A stretch of DNA of 64,000 nucleotides from Bradyrhizobium sp. 141 (GCF_023074055.1 NZ_JADPKR010000104.1:54815-118814), one strand, 5' to 3'. Shown: positions 16,405-26,662, counted from the stretch's first letter. Notes: generated from the letters alone by a model not told the origin. A program made the numbers and translations.

Positions 16405-17670
16405 ATGCATGGGACCATTGAGAGTGCGGCCAAGCTCGACGCACTTCGCGAGCGCGCGTCGACATTGCCGCTGGAACAATTCGATCCCGGCGATCCGGAA
16501 TTGTTCAGGACCGATACGTTCTGGCCCTATTTCGATCGCCTGCGCCGCGAAGATCCCGTGCACTATTGCAAGGACTCGATGTTCGGCCCGTACTGGTCGG
16601 TGACGCGCTACAACGACATCATGGAGATCGAGACCAACCATTCGGTGTTCTCCTCGGCCTCCTCGCTCGGCGGCATCACCATCCGCGACATCGACCCGGA
16701 CCTGCGCCGCGAGAGCTTCATCTCGATGGACCCGCCGCGCCACGCGGCGCAGCGCAAGACCGTGGCGCCGATGTTCACGCCGACGCATCTGGACAATCTT
16801 GCGCTCAACATCCGCAAGCGCTCGGCGGAGTGCCTTGACAACCTGCCCCGCGGCGAGGTGTTCGACTGGGTCGACCGCGTCTCGATCGAGCTGACCACGC
16901 AGATGCTGGCGGTGCTGTTCGACTTTCCCTGGGAGGACCGCCGCAAGCTGACGCGTTGGTCCGACATCGCCACCACGATCCCCGGGCCCGACGGTCTCGT
17001 CGCCACCGAGGACGAGCGCCAGGCCGAGCTGACCGAATGCGCCGGCTATTTCGCGCGCCTGTGGAAAGAACGCATCGCGCAGCCGCCGAAGAGCGACCTG
17101 CTTTCGATGATGGCGCATGGTGCCGCGACGCGCGACATGGACGCGAAGAACTTCCTCGGCAATCTCGTCCTTTTGATCGTCGGCGGCAACGACACCACGC
17201 GCAACACCATGTCGGGCTCGCTTCTCGCGCTGAGCCAGCATCCGGAGCAGTATCGCAAGCTGCGCGAAAACCCCGCTTTGCTCGACAGCTTCGTGCCGGA
17301 GGTGATCCGCTGGCAGACGCCGCTGGCGCATATGCGCCGCACCGCGCTCTCCGATTTCGAGTTCCGCGGCAAGCAGATCAAGAAAGGTGACAAGGTCGTG
17401 ATGTGGTACGTCTCGGGCAACCGCGACGAGGAAGCGATCGAGAAGCCCTACGATTTCATCATCGACCGCGCCCGCCCGCGGACGCATCTGTCCTTCGGCT
17501 TCGGCATCCACCGCTGCGTGGGCCTGCGGCTTGCCGAACTCCAGCTCAAGATTATCTGGGAAGAGATCCTCAGGCGGTTCGACCATATCGACGTGGTCGG
17601 TGAACCGAAGCGGGTCTATTCGAGTTTTGTGAAGGGCCTGGAAGAGCTGCCGGTGAGTATTGCGGCTTGA
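16405..17670 (+). CDS. cytochrome P450, CYP153-like (first of tandem pair)
   Basis: A 421-residue soluble bacterial P450. The I-helix oxygen-binding motif is GGNDTTRN, the K-helix ExxR is EVIR, and the haem loop is FGFGIHRCVG with the haem-ligating Cys371. Phrases such as HLSFGFGIHRCVGLRLAELQL and FDHIDVVGEPKRVYSSFVKG resemble the CYP153 family, which hydroxylates the terminal carbon of alkanes and fatty acids; I assign this from memory with moderate confidence. Ferredoxin and ferredoxin reductase genes are not adjacent, so electrons must come from elsewhere. The start at 16405 has AGGGAGA six bases upstream; two upstream in-frame ATGs lack it. A close paralogue follows 62 bp downstream. Confidence 0.88.
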   Translation: MHGTIESAAKLDALRERASTLPLEQFDPGDPELFRTDTFWPYFDRLRREDPVHYCKDSMFGPYWSVTRYNDIMEIETNHSVFSSASSLGGITIRDIDPDLRRESFISMDPPRHAAQRKTVAPMFTPTHLDNLALNIRKRSAECLDNLPRGEVFDWVDRVSIELTTQMLAVLFDFPWEDRRKLTRWSDIATTIPGPDGLVATEDERQAELTECAGYFARLWKERIAQPPKSDLLSMMAHGAATRDMDAKNFLGNLVLLIVGGNDTTRNTMSGSLLALSQHPEQYRKLRENPALLDSFVPEVIRWQTPLAHMRRTALSDFEFRGKQIKKGDKVVMWYVSGNRDEEAIEKPYDFIIDRARPRTHLSFGFGIHRCVGLRLAELQLKIIWEEILRRFDHIDVVGEPKRVYSSFVKGLEELPVSIAA

Positions 17671-17677
17671 GAAAACT

Positions 17678-17711
17678 CCCTCTCCCCGTTCTTACGGGGG
17701 AGAGGCGAAGG
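17678..17711. repeat. half element of palindrome family B
   Basis: A short hairpin of the form CTCCCTCTCCCCGTTC / GGGGGAGAGGCGAAGG between the two P450 genes. It resembles one arm of the family B elements, especially the variant at 34690-34830. It would form a stem-loop in the P450 transcript. Confidence 0.6.
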
Positions 17712-17732
17712 ACCAACACTGGAGCCACGACG

Positions 17733-19007
17733 ATGAACATCCAAGCGCCGGTTAACGTGGACAAGGCCGAACGCATGCGCAGGGCCCGCGAGGAGGCCTA
17801 TGCGACGCCGTTGTCGCAATTCCACCCCGGTGCGCCCAGGCTGTTCCAGGACGACACGATGTGGCCGTGGTTCGAGCGGCTGCGCAAGGAAGAGCCGGTG
17901 CATTACTGCACCAACGCTCCGATCGAGCCCTATTGGTCGGTGGTGAAATACAACGACATCATGCATGTCGACACCAATCACGGCATCTTCTCCTCGGACT
18001 CGACGCTCGGCGGCATCTCGATCCGCGACGTGCCGGAAGGCTATGACTATCCGAGCTTCATCGCCATGGACCAGCCCAAGCATTCGTCGCAGCGCAAGAC
18101 CGTGTCGCCGATGTTCACGCCGACGCATCTGGACGAGCTGGCAAAGCTGATCCGGCAGCGCTCACAAACGGTGCTCGACAATCTGCCACGCAACGAGACC
18201 TTCAATTTCGTCGAGCGTGTCTCGATCGAGCTGACGACGCAGATGCTGGCGACCCTGTTCGACTTCCCCTGGGAGGAGCGGCGCAAGCTGACGCGCTGGT
18301 CCGACGTCTCGACCGCGCTGCCCAAGAGCGGCATCGTCGCCTCCGCCGAAGAGCGCCGCCGCGAGATGGACGAGTGCTACGCCTACATGTCCAAGTTGTG
18401 GAACGAGCGCGTCAACTCCGCGCCGCGCAACGATCTGCTGTCGCTGATGGCCCATAACGACGCCACGCGCCACATGGACCCCGACAATCTCATGGGCAAC
18501 ATCATCCTGCTCATCGTCGGCGGCAACGACACCACACGCAACACCATGACCGGCTCGGTGCTGGCGCTGAACGAGAACCCAGAGCAGTACGAGATGCTGC
18601 GGAAGAATCCGGCGCTGATCGATTCCATGGTGCCCGAGGTGATCCGCTGGCAGACGCCGCTGGCGCATATGCGGCGCACGGCGCTCCAGGATACTGAGAT
18701 CGGCGGCAAGCACATCAAGAAGGGCGACCGCGTCGTGATGTGGTACGTCTCCGGCAACCGCGACGAGGAGATGTTCGAGAAGCCGAACGATTTCATCATC
18801 GACCGCCCGCGGCCGCGCACGCATCTTTCGTTCGGCTTCGGCATCCACCGCTGCGTCGGCATGCGCCTCGCCGAGCTGCAGCTCAAGATCGTCTGGGAAG
18901 AGATGCTGAAGCGGTTCGACCGCATCGAGGTGGTCGGTGAGCCCAAGCGGATCTATTCCAGCTTCATCAAGGGGTATGAGACGCTGCCGGTGCGGATTCC
19001 GGCCTGA
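17733..19007 (+). CDS. cytochrome P450, CYP153-like (second of tandem pair)
   Basis: A 424-residue P450 closely related to the gene before it; whole blocks are the same, for example ERVSIELTTQML against DRVSIELTTQML, LLIVGGNDTTRNTM and EVIRWQTPLAHMRRTAL. It retains GGNDTTRN, EVIR and FGFGIHRCVG with haem Cys374. As a CYP153-like enzyme it may hydroxylate hydrophobic aliphatic substrates; this is inference. The N-terminal 20 residues and the SRS-like regions (about residues 90-105 and 195-215) differ most between the copies, which suggests different substrates. The ATG has GGAG upstream. The 62-bp gap to the first copy suggests one transcript. Confidence 0.88.
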   Translation: MNIQAPVNVDKAERMRRAREEAYATPLSQFHPGAPRLFQDDTMWPWFERLRKEEPVHYCTNAPIEPYWSVVKYNDIMHVDTNHGIFSSDSTLGGISIRDVPEGYDYPSFIAMDQPKHSSQRKTVSPMFTPTHLDELAKLIRQRSQTVLDNLPRNETFNFVERVSIELTTQMLATLFDFPWEERRKLTRWSDVSTALPKSGIVASAEERRREMDECYAYMSKLWNERVNSAPRNDLLSLMAHNDATRHMDPDNLMGNIILLIVGGNDTTRNTMTGSVLALNENPEQYEMLRKNPALIDSMVPEVIRWQTPLAHMRRTALQDTEIGGKHIKKGDRVVMWYVSGNRDEEMFEKPNDFIIDRPRPRTHLSFGFGIHRCVGMRLAELQLKIVWEEMLKRFDRIEVVGEPKRIYSSFIKGYETLPVRIPA

Positions 19008-19018
19008 GCTCAATCCTC

Positions 19019-19106
19019 CGTCATTGCGAGGAGCTCTTGCGAAGAAGCAATCCAGACTATCACCGCCGAGGGATTCCTGGATTGCTTCGCTGCGCTCGCA
19101 ATGACG
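19019..19106. repeat. palindromic element, family D copy 1
   Basis: An inverted repeat with ends CGTCATTGCGAGGAGC and GCTCGCAATGACG and inner arms AAGCAATCCAG / CTGGATTGCTT. It sits between the convergent P450 and LysR genes. Other copies are at 42024-42104, 51626-51713 and 61229-61315. Confidence 0.9.
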
Positions 19107-19231
19107 AGCTATTGGAGACACTTGCGCGTCAGACGCGCAGCCCCCTAGCCCAGCTATAAAATTTCGGCATGACAGCTCGCGCCAGATGCGAAGGCAAGTC
19201 GGCGCCTGACTGTTCTACGACATCGGCGCAT

Positions 19232-20161
19232 CTAACTCAATCTGATGTCCCACACGCCTTCCTTGCGGCAGGCGGCGACCTCCTCGCGCAGCAGCGCGGT
19301 GACGGCGAGCGAGGCCGTCGAGACCGGCCGGTCGATCGGAGAAGCGAAAATGAGCTCGCGCGTCATCGGCTTCGATACGGGCGCGGTTTCCAGCCGTCCG
19401 TCGGCAACCTCGCCGTGGACCGAAGAGGGCGGCAGCAGCGCGAAGCCGAGGCCTTCCTCGACCAGGCTCGTCAGCACGCGAAACGAATCCGCCTCGAGCT
19501 GGACGTCGAGCTTGATCTTGCGCTGGGCGGCCGCGTGCTCGATCAGCGCGCGGAGGCCGTGCGAATGAGAGGGCAACACCAGCCGTTGCCGCAGCAGCCA
19601 GCCGATGTCGACGCTCTTCTTGCGTGCGAGGCCGCAGCCGCGCGGGCCGACTGCGACGATGTTGTCGCGGCCGAGGCTCTCGACATTGAGATGCAGATCG
19701 GCCGAGCGGCCGTAGAGGATGGCAAGGTCCATCTCGCCGCGATGCAACCATTCGACCAGGTGACCGCTGTAGCTCTCGACGATGCGCAGCGAGATGCCGG
19801 GAAACTTTTCGACGCAGCGTCGCGCAAAGCGCGCGGACAGCACGCAGCTCACGGTTGGAACAAGCCCGAGCACGACCTGGCCCGACGGCGGCCCCTTGGC
19901 CGACTGGATGTCGTCGCGGATCTGGTCGATCTGCCGCACGATGCCGGAGGTGCGTGCCAGCAGCAGCCGGCCGGCTTCGGTCAGCACCATGCCGCGGCCG
20001 TTGCGGGTGAACAGCTCGGTGCGCAGCTCGTGTTCCAAGAGCTTGATCTGGCGGCTCAGCGCCGGCTGCGCCACGCGCAAGGTGTCGGAGGCCTTGGAGA
20101 GACTGCCGAGCTCCGCCACGCAACTGAAGGTCCTGAGCTGCCGGAAATCCATGCTTGCCAA
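19232..20161 (-). CDS. LysR family transcriptional regulator
   Basis: A 309-residue regulator. The winged helix-turn-helix occupies residues about 5-64 (FRQLRTFSCVAELGSLSKAS, then QPALSRQIKLLEHEL), and the effector-binding domain follows from about residue 93 (SGQVVLGLVPTV). It is divergent from the acyl-CoA dehydrogenase gene starting at 20278, the classical arrangement for a LysR activator controlling a catabolic operon, so its inducer is likely the acid or CoA ester handled by that operon. The start at 20161 (MASMDFRQ) could also be the Met three codons later. Confidence 0.9.
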   Translation of the reverse strand: MASMDFRQLRTFSCVAELGSLSKASDTLRVAQPALSRQIKLLEHELRTELFTRNGRGMVLTEAGRLLLARTSGIVRQIDQIRDDIQSAKGPPSGQVVLGLVPTVSCVLSARFARRCVEKFPGISLRIVESYSGHLVEWLHRGEMDLAILYGRSADLHLNVESLGRDNIVAVGPRGCGLARKKSVDIGWLLRQRLVLPSHSHGLRALIEHAAAQRKIKLDVQLEADSFRVLTSLVEEGLGFALLPPSSVHGEVADGRLETAPVSKPMTRELIFASPIDRPVSTASLAVTALLREEVAACRKEGVWDIRLS

Positions 20162-20277
20162 TCCTGGAAGGCTACTTCATACGCTATAACAAATGAGCAT
20201 AGAGGGCTGGCGATGTTTTCACAACGCCAGAGGGTTGGCCGGCGTTATCTTAACTGCCGCTATTGATTGGAAACGCC
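20162..20277. promoter_or_regulatory. divergent LysR / acyl-CoA dehydrogenase control region
   Basis: A 116-bp region between divergent genes that is A/T-richer than its surroundings (for example CTATAACAAATGAGCAT near 20184-20200). This is where a LysR protein would be expected to bind. I see no unambiguous T-N11-A palindrome, so the call rests mainly on gene arrangement. Confidence 0.4.
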
Positions 20278-21447
20278 ATGAGTCAAGAACACCACACCGA
20301 AGATTACGCCGACATCCGTGAAGCCGTCGCCAAGCTGTGCGCGCAGTTTCCCGGCGATTATTGGCGCAAGCTCGATCGCGAGATGGCTTACCCCAAGGCC
20401 TTCGTCGATGCGCTGACTGAGGCCGGCTATCTGTCGGTGCTGATCCCCGAGGAATATGGCGGCGCAGGGCTGAAGCTGTCGGCGGCCGCGGCGATCCTGG
20501 AAGAGATCCAGCGCGCGGGCTGCAACGGCGGCGGCTGCCACGCCCAGATGTACACGATGGGCACCGTGCTGCGGCACGGCAACGCCGAGCAGAAGGCAAA
20601 GTACCTGCCGAAGATCGCCAGCGGCGAATTGCGCCTGCAGGCCTTCGGCGTCACCGAGCCGACCAGCGGCACCGACACCTCCTCGCTGAAGACATTCGCG
20701 CGCAAGGATGGCAATGACAGCTACATCGTCAACGGCCAGAAGATCTGGACCAGCCGCGCCGAACATTCGGACCTGATGGTGCTGCTGGCGCGCACCACGC
20801 CGAAGGAGCAGGCCAAGAAGCGCACCGATGGCCTCTCCGTGTTCATCGTCGACATGCGCGAGGCCAAGAACAACGGCTTGGAGATCCGCCCGATCCGCAC
20901 CATGATGAACCACGCCACCACCGAAGTGTTCTTCACCGACATGAAGGTGCCGGCGGAGAATCTGATCGGCGAGGAAGGCAAAGGCTTTCGCTACATCCTT
21001 TCCGGCATGAACGCCGAGCGCATCCTGATCGCCGCCGAATGCGTCGGCGACGCCAAGTGGTTCATCGCGAAGGCGACGAACTACGCCAAGGAGCGCAGCG
21101 TTTTCGGCCGGCCGATCGGCCAGAATCAAGGCATCCAGTTCCCGATCGCCAAGGCCTATGCCTCGATGCGCGCGGCCGAGCTGATGGTGAAGGAAGCCAC
21201 GCGCAAATACGAGGGCGGGCTCGACTGCGGCGCCGAGGCCAACATGGCCAAGATGCTGGCAGCCGACGCGTCCTGGGAAGCGGCCAATGCCTGCATCCAG
21301 ACCCATGGCGGCTTCGGCTTTGCCGAGGAATACGACGTCGAGCGCAAATTCCGCGAGACGCGGCTGTACCAGGTGGCGCCGATCTCGACCAACCTCGTGC
21401 TGTCCTACGTCGCCGAGCACGTGCTCGGCATGCCCCGCTCGTATTAA
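20278..21447 (+). CDS. acyl-CoA dehydrogenase
   Basis: A 389-residue flavoenzyme of normal family length. The N-terminal helical domain contains IPEEYGGAGL, the central beta domain has the FAD/substrate motif FGVTEPTSGTDTSS, then IWTSRAEHSD, and the C-terminal domain has RSVFGRPIGQNQ and QTHGGFGFAEEYDVERKFRE, the usual C-terminal signature with its acidic residue. It would oxidise an acyl-CoA at the alpha-beta position and pass electrons to ETF. It heads the run acyl-CoA dehydrogenase, CoA transferase, hydratase, benzoylformate decarboxylase, with nine bases to the next start. Substrate unknown, probably a short or branched acid activated by the adjacent CoA transferase. Confidence 0.9.
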   Translation: MSQEHHTEDYADIREAVAKLCAQFPGDYWRKLDREMAYPKAFVDALTEAGYLSVLIPEEYGGAGLKLSAAAAILEEIQRAGCNGGGCHAQMYTMGTVLRHGNAEQKAKYLPKIASGELRLQAFGVTEPTSGTDTSSLKTFARKDGNDSYIVNGQKIWTSRAEHSDLMVLLARTTPKEQAKKRTDGLSVFIVDMREAKNNGLEIRPIRTMMNHATTEVFFTDMKVPAENLIGEEGKGFRYILSGMNAERILIAAECVGDAKWFIAKATNYAKERSVFGRPIGQNQGIQFPIAKAYASMRAAELMVKEATRKYEGGLDCGAEANMAKMLAADASWEAANACIQTHGGFGFAEEYDVERKFRETRLYQVAPISTNLVLSYVAEHVLGMPRSY

Positions 21448-21456
21448 GGTCGCACC

Positions 21457-22557
21457 ATGGGAGCATTGGACGGGATCAGGGTGATTGCGGTCGAGCAGGC
21501 GGTGGCGGCGCCGTTCTGCTCCTCGCGCCTGGCGGACGCCGGCGCCGAGGTGATCAAGATCGAACGGCCCGAAGGCGATTTCGCCCGCGGCTATGACGCG
21601 GCGGCCAAGGGACAGAGCAGCTACTTCGTCTGGCTCAACCGCGGCAAGCAATCGGCGGTGGTCGATCTCGCAACGAAAGAAGGCTGCGCCGAGCTGGAGA
21701 AGCTGATCGCGAGCGCCGACGTGCTGATCCAGAACCTCAAGCCGGGCTCGATGGACAAGCTCGGCTTTTCGCGCGAGCGGCTGCTGAAGGACTATCCGAA
21801 GCTGATCTCCTGCACCATCACCGGCTATGGCGACGAGGGCCCCTACGCGCACCGCAAGGCTTATGACCTGCTGATCCAGGCCGAAAGCGGCCTTGCCTCG
21901 ATCACCGGCAATCCCGACGGCGCCTCGCGCGTCGGCATGTCGATCGTCGACGTCGCGACCGGTGCGACCGCGCATGCGGCGATTCTGGAAGCGCTGATCG
22001 CGCGCGGGCGCACCGGCAAGGGCTGTGACATCCGCATCTCCATGTTCGACGTGATGGCGGACTGGTGCACCGTGCCGCTGCTCAACTCCGAGGCCGGAAA
22101 TCCGCCCAAGCGCATGGGCCTGCGCCATCCCTCGATCGCGCCCTATGGCGTGTTCACCTCGAAAGACGGCAAGGACATTTTGATTTCGATCCAGAGCGAG
22201 CGCGAGTGGAAGACGCTATGCGCCAAGGTGCTGGATCAGCCCGATCTGCCTGCCGATCCGCGCGTCGCCAACATGGTCGAGCGCGTGCGCAACCGCGACT
22301 TCACCGACACGACGGTCGCGGATATCTTCGGCAGGATGACGCGCGACGAGCTGCTGAAGCGGCTGTCAGATGCCGACATCGCGTTCGCCGAGGTCAATAC
22401 CATGGCCGATCTCACCAATCATCCGCATCTTCGCCGCATCGAAGTCGACACGCCGCAGGGACGCGTCAGCTATCCCGCACCGGCGCCGATCATCATCGGC
22501 GAGACGCGCAGCTATGGTGCCGTGCCCGCCATCGGCGAACGTCCGTCCAGGACATAA
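21457..22557 (+). CDS. class III CoA transferase (CaiB/BaiF family)
   Basis: A 366-residue protein with the family start GIRVIAVEQAVAAPFCSSRL, ADAGAEVIKIERPEGDFAR and the nucleophilic aspartate expected in KAYDLLIQAESGL. It would transfer CoA from one acid to another. In context (hydratase directly downstream, dehydrogenase directly upstream) a C4-C5 dicarboxylic acid such as mesaconate, itaconate or a methylsuccinate derivative is a fair guess. The domain is somewhat shorter than the usual 400 residues but no key block is missing. Start codon and spacing (ten bases after the previous stop) indicate an operon. Confidence 0.85.
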   Translation: MGALDGIRVIAVEQAVAAPFCSSRLADAGAEVIKIERPEGDFARGYDAAAKGQSSYFVWLNRGKQSAVVDLATKEGCAELEKLIASADVLIQNLKPGSMDKLGFSRERLLKDYPKLISCTITGYGDEGPYAHRKAYDLLIQAESGLASITGNPDGASRVGMSIVDVATGATAHAAILEALIARGRTGKGCDIRISMFDVMADWCTVPLLNSEAGNPPKRMGLRHPSIAPYGVFTSKDGKDILISIQSEREWKTLCAKVLDQPDLPADPRVANMVERVRNRDFTDTTVADIFGRMTRDELLKRLSDADIAFAEVNTMADLTNHPHLRRIEVDTPQGRVSYPAPAPIIIGETRSYGAVPAIGERPSRT

Positions 22558-22572
22558 CAAGAGCGAGGCGTC

Positions 22573-23424
22573 ATGACCGAGAAGCTCGACATCGATCATT
22601 TGCGGCAATGGATCGGCCGCAGCACGGAGGCTACCGACATCGTCACCGCGCAGCTCGTGATGGGCCTGCGCGCGACGCTGTTCCAGGAGGTCGGCGAACC
22701 CAAGACGGGCGACGCCGCGCCGTTCACGGTGCATTGGTGCCTGGCGCAGCCGGTGTTTCCGATGTCGATGCTCGGCCCCGACGGCCATCCGACCCGCGGC
22801 GGCTTTCTGCCGCCAGTGCCGCTGCCGCGCCGGATGTGGGCTGGCGGCGAGATTGAGTTCTTGCAGCCGCTGCAGGTTGGCGATGAATCGACGCGGACCT
22901 CGCGCATCGCCGATGTGCAGGTGAAATCAGGCTCGACCGGCACGCTTTGCTTCGTCTCGGTCGAGCACAGCATCTCTTCCCCGCGCGGCGTTGCCATCCG
23001 CGAGCGGCAGGACATCGTCTATCGCGAGATGACGAGCAGCGCGCCCGCGGGCGGCAAGGCTCCGCCCCCGCCGCCGACCGCGCAGCACCGCGAGACCCAT
23101 GTCTCCGATCCCGTGCTGCTGTTTCGCTATTCCGCGCTGACCTTCAACGGCCACCGCATCCACTACGATCGCGACTACGTCACCAAGGTCGAGGGCTATC
23201 CGGGCCTGATCTTCCACGGGCCGCTGCAGGCGGCGCTGATCATCGAGATGGCGGCGAAGCTGCATCGCGGCCAGGCGCCGAAGAAGTTCACCTATCGCGG
23301 ACTGCAGCCGCTGTTCGAGGGCACGGAGTTCTCCATCAACGCCAACGAGACCGAGGCGGGAATGGAGCTGTGGACCGCGAACGCGGAAGGGCAGCCGACG
23401 ATGAAGGGCACGGCGGTGTGGTAG
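22573..23424 (+). CDS. HTD2/MaoC-type hydratase, mesaconyl-C4-CoA (3-methylfumaryl-CoA) hydratase-like
   Basis: A 283-residue double hot-dog protein. The first domain has GGFLPPVPLPRRMWAGGEIEF, the second has the hydratase half with LFRYSALTFNGHRIHYDRDY, in which Asn/Gly-His-Arg-Ile-His-Tyr-Asp is the catalytic stretch, and GLIFHGPLQAALI. This arrangement is that of the FAS1-like/HTD2 dehydratases that include 3-methylfumaryl-CoA hydratase (Meh) of the 3-hydroxypropionate bicycle and itaconyl-CoA hydratase. Together with the CoA transferase upstream it suggests conversion of a C5 unsaturated dicarboxylate to a citramalyl-type CoA ester; the expected lyase is not present here. Start 15 bases after the CoA transferase stop. 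Confidence 0.82.
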   Translation: MTEKLDIDHLRQWIGRSTEATDIVTAQLVMGLRATLFQEVGEPKTGDAAPFTVHWCLAQPVFPMSMLGPDGHPTRGGFLPPVPLPRRMWAGGEIEFLQPLQVGDESTRTSRIADVQVKSGSTGTLCFVSVEHSISSPRGVAIRERQDIVYREMTSSAPAGGKAPPPPPTAQHRETHVSDPVLLFRYSALTFNGHRIHYDRDYVTKVEGYPGLIFHGPLQAALIIEMAAKLHRGQAPKKFTYRGLQPLFEGTEFSINANETEAGMELWTANAEGQPTMKGTAVW

Positions 23425-23427
23425 TTC

Positions 23428-23509
23428 CGTCATTCCGGGACGGTCCGCAGGACCGGATCCGGAATCTCGAGATTCCGGGTTCGATGCTGCGCATCGCCCC
23501 GGAATGACG
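23428..23509. repeat. palindromic element, family E copy 1
   Basis: An inverted repeat ending CGTCATTCCGGG and CCCCGGAATGACG, with inner arms GGATCCGGAATCTCG / GAGATTCCGGG. It lies inside the catabolic gene run, between the hydratase and benzoylformate decarboxylase genes. A second copy is at 48198-48291. Confidence 0.85.
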
Positions 23510-23539
23510 CCGTAACAATAAGCACAGGGGACGGAAACC

Positions 23540-25162
<1,623 letters not shown>

Positions 25163-25169
25163 GGCACCC

Positions 25170-25254
25170 GTAGCCCGGATGGACGAAGCGCAATCCGGGA
25201 ATCGTGCCCCAAGCCAGTGGGCCCCGGATTACGCTTTGCTCCATCCGTGCTACG
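25170..25254. repeat. palindromic element, family C copy 2
   Basis: An inverted repeat with ends GTAGCCCGGATGGACGAAGC and GCTTTGCTCCATCCGTGCTAC and inner arms AATCCGGG / CCCCGGATT. It sits between convergent genes. The arms carry a few mismatches compared with copy 3. Confidence 0.85.
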
Positions 25255-25263
25255 ACCTCATCA

Positions 25264-26040
25264 CTACGACGCCAAAAATCCCCCATCCGCCGCCAGCACA
25301 TGCCCGACGACATAAGACGACGCGTCGGATGACAGCCACACCACGGCCTCCGCGACCTCCTCAGGACTGCCCATCCGCCGCAGCGGCAGGCCGGCGCTGA
25401 CGGTTGCGACGTCGCCGACACCGGCGCGCAGCATCATGTCGGTGACGACACGGCCGGGGGCGACGGCGTTGATGCGGATGCCGCGCGGGGCGTTCTCCAG
25501 CGCCGCCGAGCGTGTCAGCGAGATCGCGGCGGCCTTGGAGGCCGAATAGAGCGAGAAGCCGGGATTGGGATTGCGCACGCCGCTGACGGAGGCATTGACG
25601 ACGATGCTGCCGCGGCCTTGCGCGAGCATGACAGGCAATTGGTGCCGCAGGCACAGGAACAGCGCGCGGACATTGGTGTCGAACACGCTGTCGTAGATCT
25701 CAGTGCCCTGCTCTTCCAGCGGCGCGCGGCGCTCCTGGAAGCCGGCATTGTTGAAGGCGACGTCGAGCCGGCCACAACGCTCAACGGCCGTACGCATCAG
25801 CCGTTCGACGTCGTCCTCGCGCGTGATGTCGGTCTTGAGGGCCATCGCCTCCGCACCAAGCTCGCGGCACGCTGCGGCGGTGGCGTCGATCTCGGCTCCG
25901 CCCCGGCCGGCGACGATGATCGCTTCAGCTCCCTCGGACGCCATCCGGAGCGCCGTGGCGCGCCCGATGCCGCTGCCGCCGCCCGTCACCAGGCAAACCT
26001 TGCCCTTCATCCGCTGACCAGCCGGCACAATTCCGCCCAT
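25264..26040 (-). CDS. short-chain dehydrogenase/reductase (SDR)
   Basis: A 258-residue classical SDR. The cofactor loop is TGGGSGIGR (NAD(P) Rossmann fold), the structural motif NNAG appears as FNNAGF, and the active site is Ser in VNASVSG followed by YSASK (Tyr-x-x-x-Lys). The C-terminal GRVVTDMM and ADGGF segments are typical. It would oxidise or reduce an alcohol or ketone group; substrate unknown. The start at 26040 has GGAG seven bases upstream. It is divergent from a MarR gene, and a perfect palindrome lies between them, so it is probably the target of that regulator. Confidence 0.9.
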   Translation of the reverse strand: MGGIVPAGQRMKGKVCLVTGGGSGIGRATALRMASEGAEAIIVAGRGGAEIDATAAACRELGAEAMALKTDITREDDVERLMRTAVERCGRLDVAFNNAGFQERRAPLEEQGTEIYDSVFDTNVRALFLCLRHQLPVMLAQGRGSIVVNASVSGVRNPNPGFSLYSASKAAAISLTRSAALENAPRGIRINAVAPGRVVTDMMLRAGVGDVATVSAGLPLRRMGSPEEVAEAVVWLSSDASSYVVGHVLAADGGFLAS

Positions 26041-26074
26041 GGCTCACTCCAAACGCTTGCGCGCGCCGCTGCAC

Positions 26075-26103
26075 GCATATAGTTGTATGATACAACTATA
26101 TGC
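26075..26103. promoter_or_regulatory. 29-bp perfect palindrome, likely MarR operator
   Basis: A 14-bp arm starting GCATATAGTTG is followed by one central base and its exact reverse complement ending CAACTATATGC. It is A/T-rich in a G/C-rich neighbourhood and sits between the SDR start (26040) and the MarR start (26115). Binding here would cover the ribosome site region and promoter of marR, which fits autorepression. Confidence 0.75.
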
Positions 26104-26114
26104 CCGGAGTCAAG

Positions 26115-26570
26115 ATGACCGAACTTGCGCTGATCGACGACATCCGCGCCGCCTCGCGCCTGATGGTGCGCGAGCTCGGCTTCATGGATGCGACGGTGGC
26201 GGCATCGGACTATCCGCCGTCGGCGGTGCACACCATCCTGGAGGTCGGCATCCGCGGTCCCATGACCTCAGGCGAGCTCGGCGATTTCCTGCGTCTGGAG
26301 AAATCCAGCGTCAGCCGCCTGGTGCGCAAGCTGATCGACTGCGGCGAGCTCAGGGAAACGCCTGATGAGCTTGATGCCCGCAGCAAGAGGCTGTCGCTGA
26401 CGGCGAAGGGCCAACGCACGCTCGAGGCATTGCATGCGTTCGGCCGCCAGCAGGTCCGCGGCGCGCTGGAGGCGCTGACGGCGGCAGAACAGCGCAAGGT
26501 GCGCGAGGGTATGATGCTCTATGCGCGGGCGCTCAGGCAGAGCCGGATGGAGGATGAGGCGGCTGCGTGA
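26115..26570 (+). CDS. MarR family transcriptional regulator
   Basis: A 151-residue winged-helix regulator. The DNA-binding part is about residues 45-100: MTSGELGDFLRLEKSSVSRLVRKLIDCGEL is the helix-turn-helix, and DARSKRLSLTAKGQ is the wing. Dimerisation helices flank it. The start at 26115 has GGAG upstream; an in-frame ATG at 26100 falls inside the palindrome and is not favoured. MarR proteins usually repress divergent metabolic or efflux genes and are released by phenolic ligands. Here the divergent SDR gene is the obvious target. It could also control the following SDR at 26686-27480, which faces it. Confidence 0.88.
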   Translation: MTELALIDDIRAASRLMVRELGFMDATVAASDYPPSAVHTILEVGIRGPMTSGELGDFLRLEKSSVSRLVRKLIDCGELRETPDELDARSKRLSLTAKGQRTLEALHAFGRQQVRGALEALTAAEQRKVREGMMLYARALRQSRMEDEAAA

Positions 26571-26576
26571 GGTGCC

Positions 26577-26662
26577 GTAGCCCGGATGGAGCGCAGCGCA
26601 ATCCGGGGTTCTTGCCACAAGCTAGAGAGGCCCCGGATTACGTTGCGCTCCATCCGGGCTAC
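26577..26662. repeat. palindromic element, family C copy 3
   Basis: An inverted repeat of 86 bp with ends GTAGCCCGGATGGAGCGCAG and GCGCTCCATCCGGGCTAC and inner arms AATCCGGGG / CCCCGGATT. It separates the convergent MarR and SDR genes. Confidence 0.9.

Noticed and set aside
26100..26114. Use of the ATG at 26100 as the marR start
   Set aside because: That ATG is inside the perfect palindrome and has no ribosome site; the ATG at 26115 has GGAG at the right distance.
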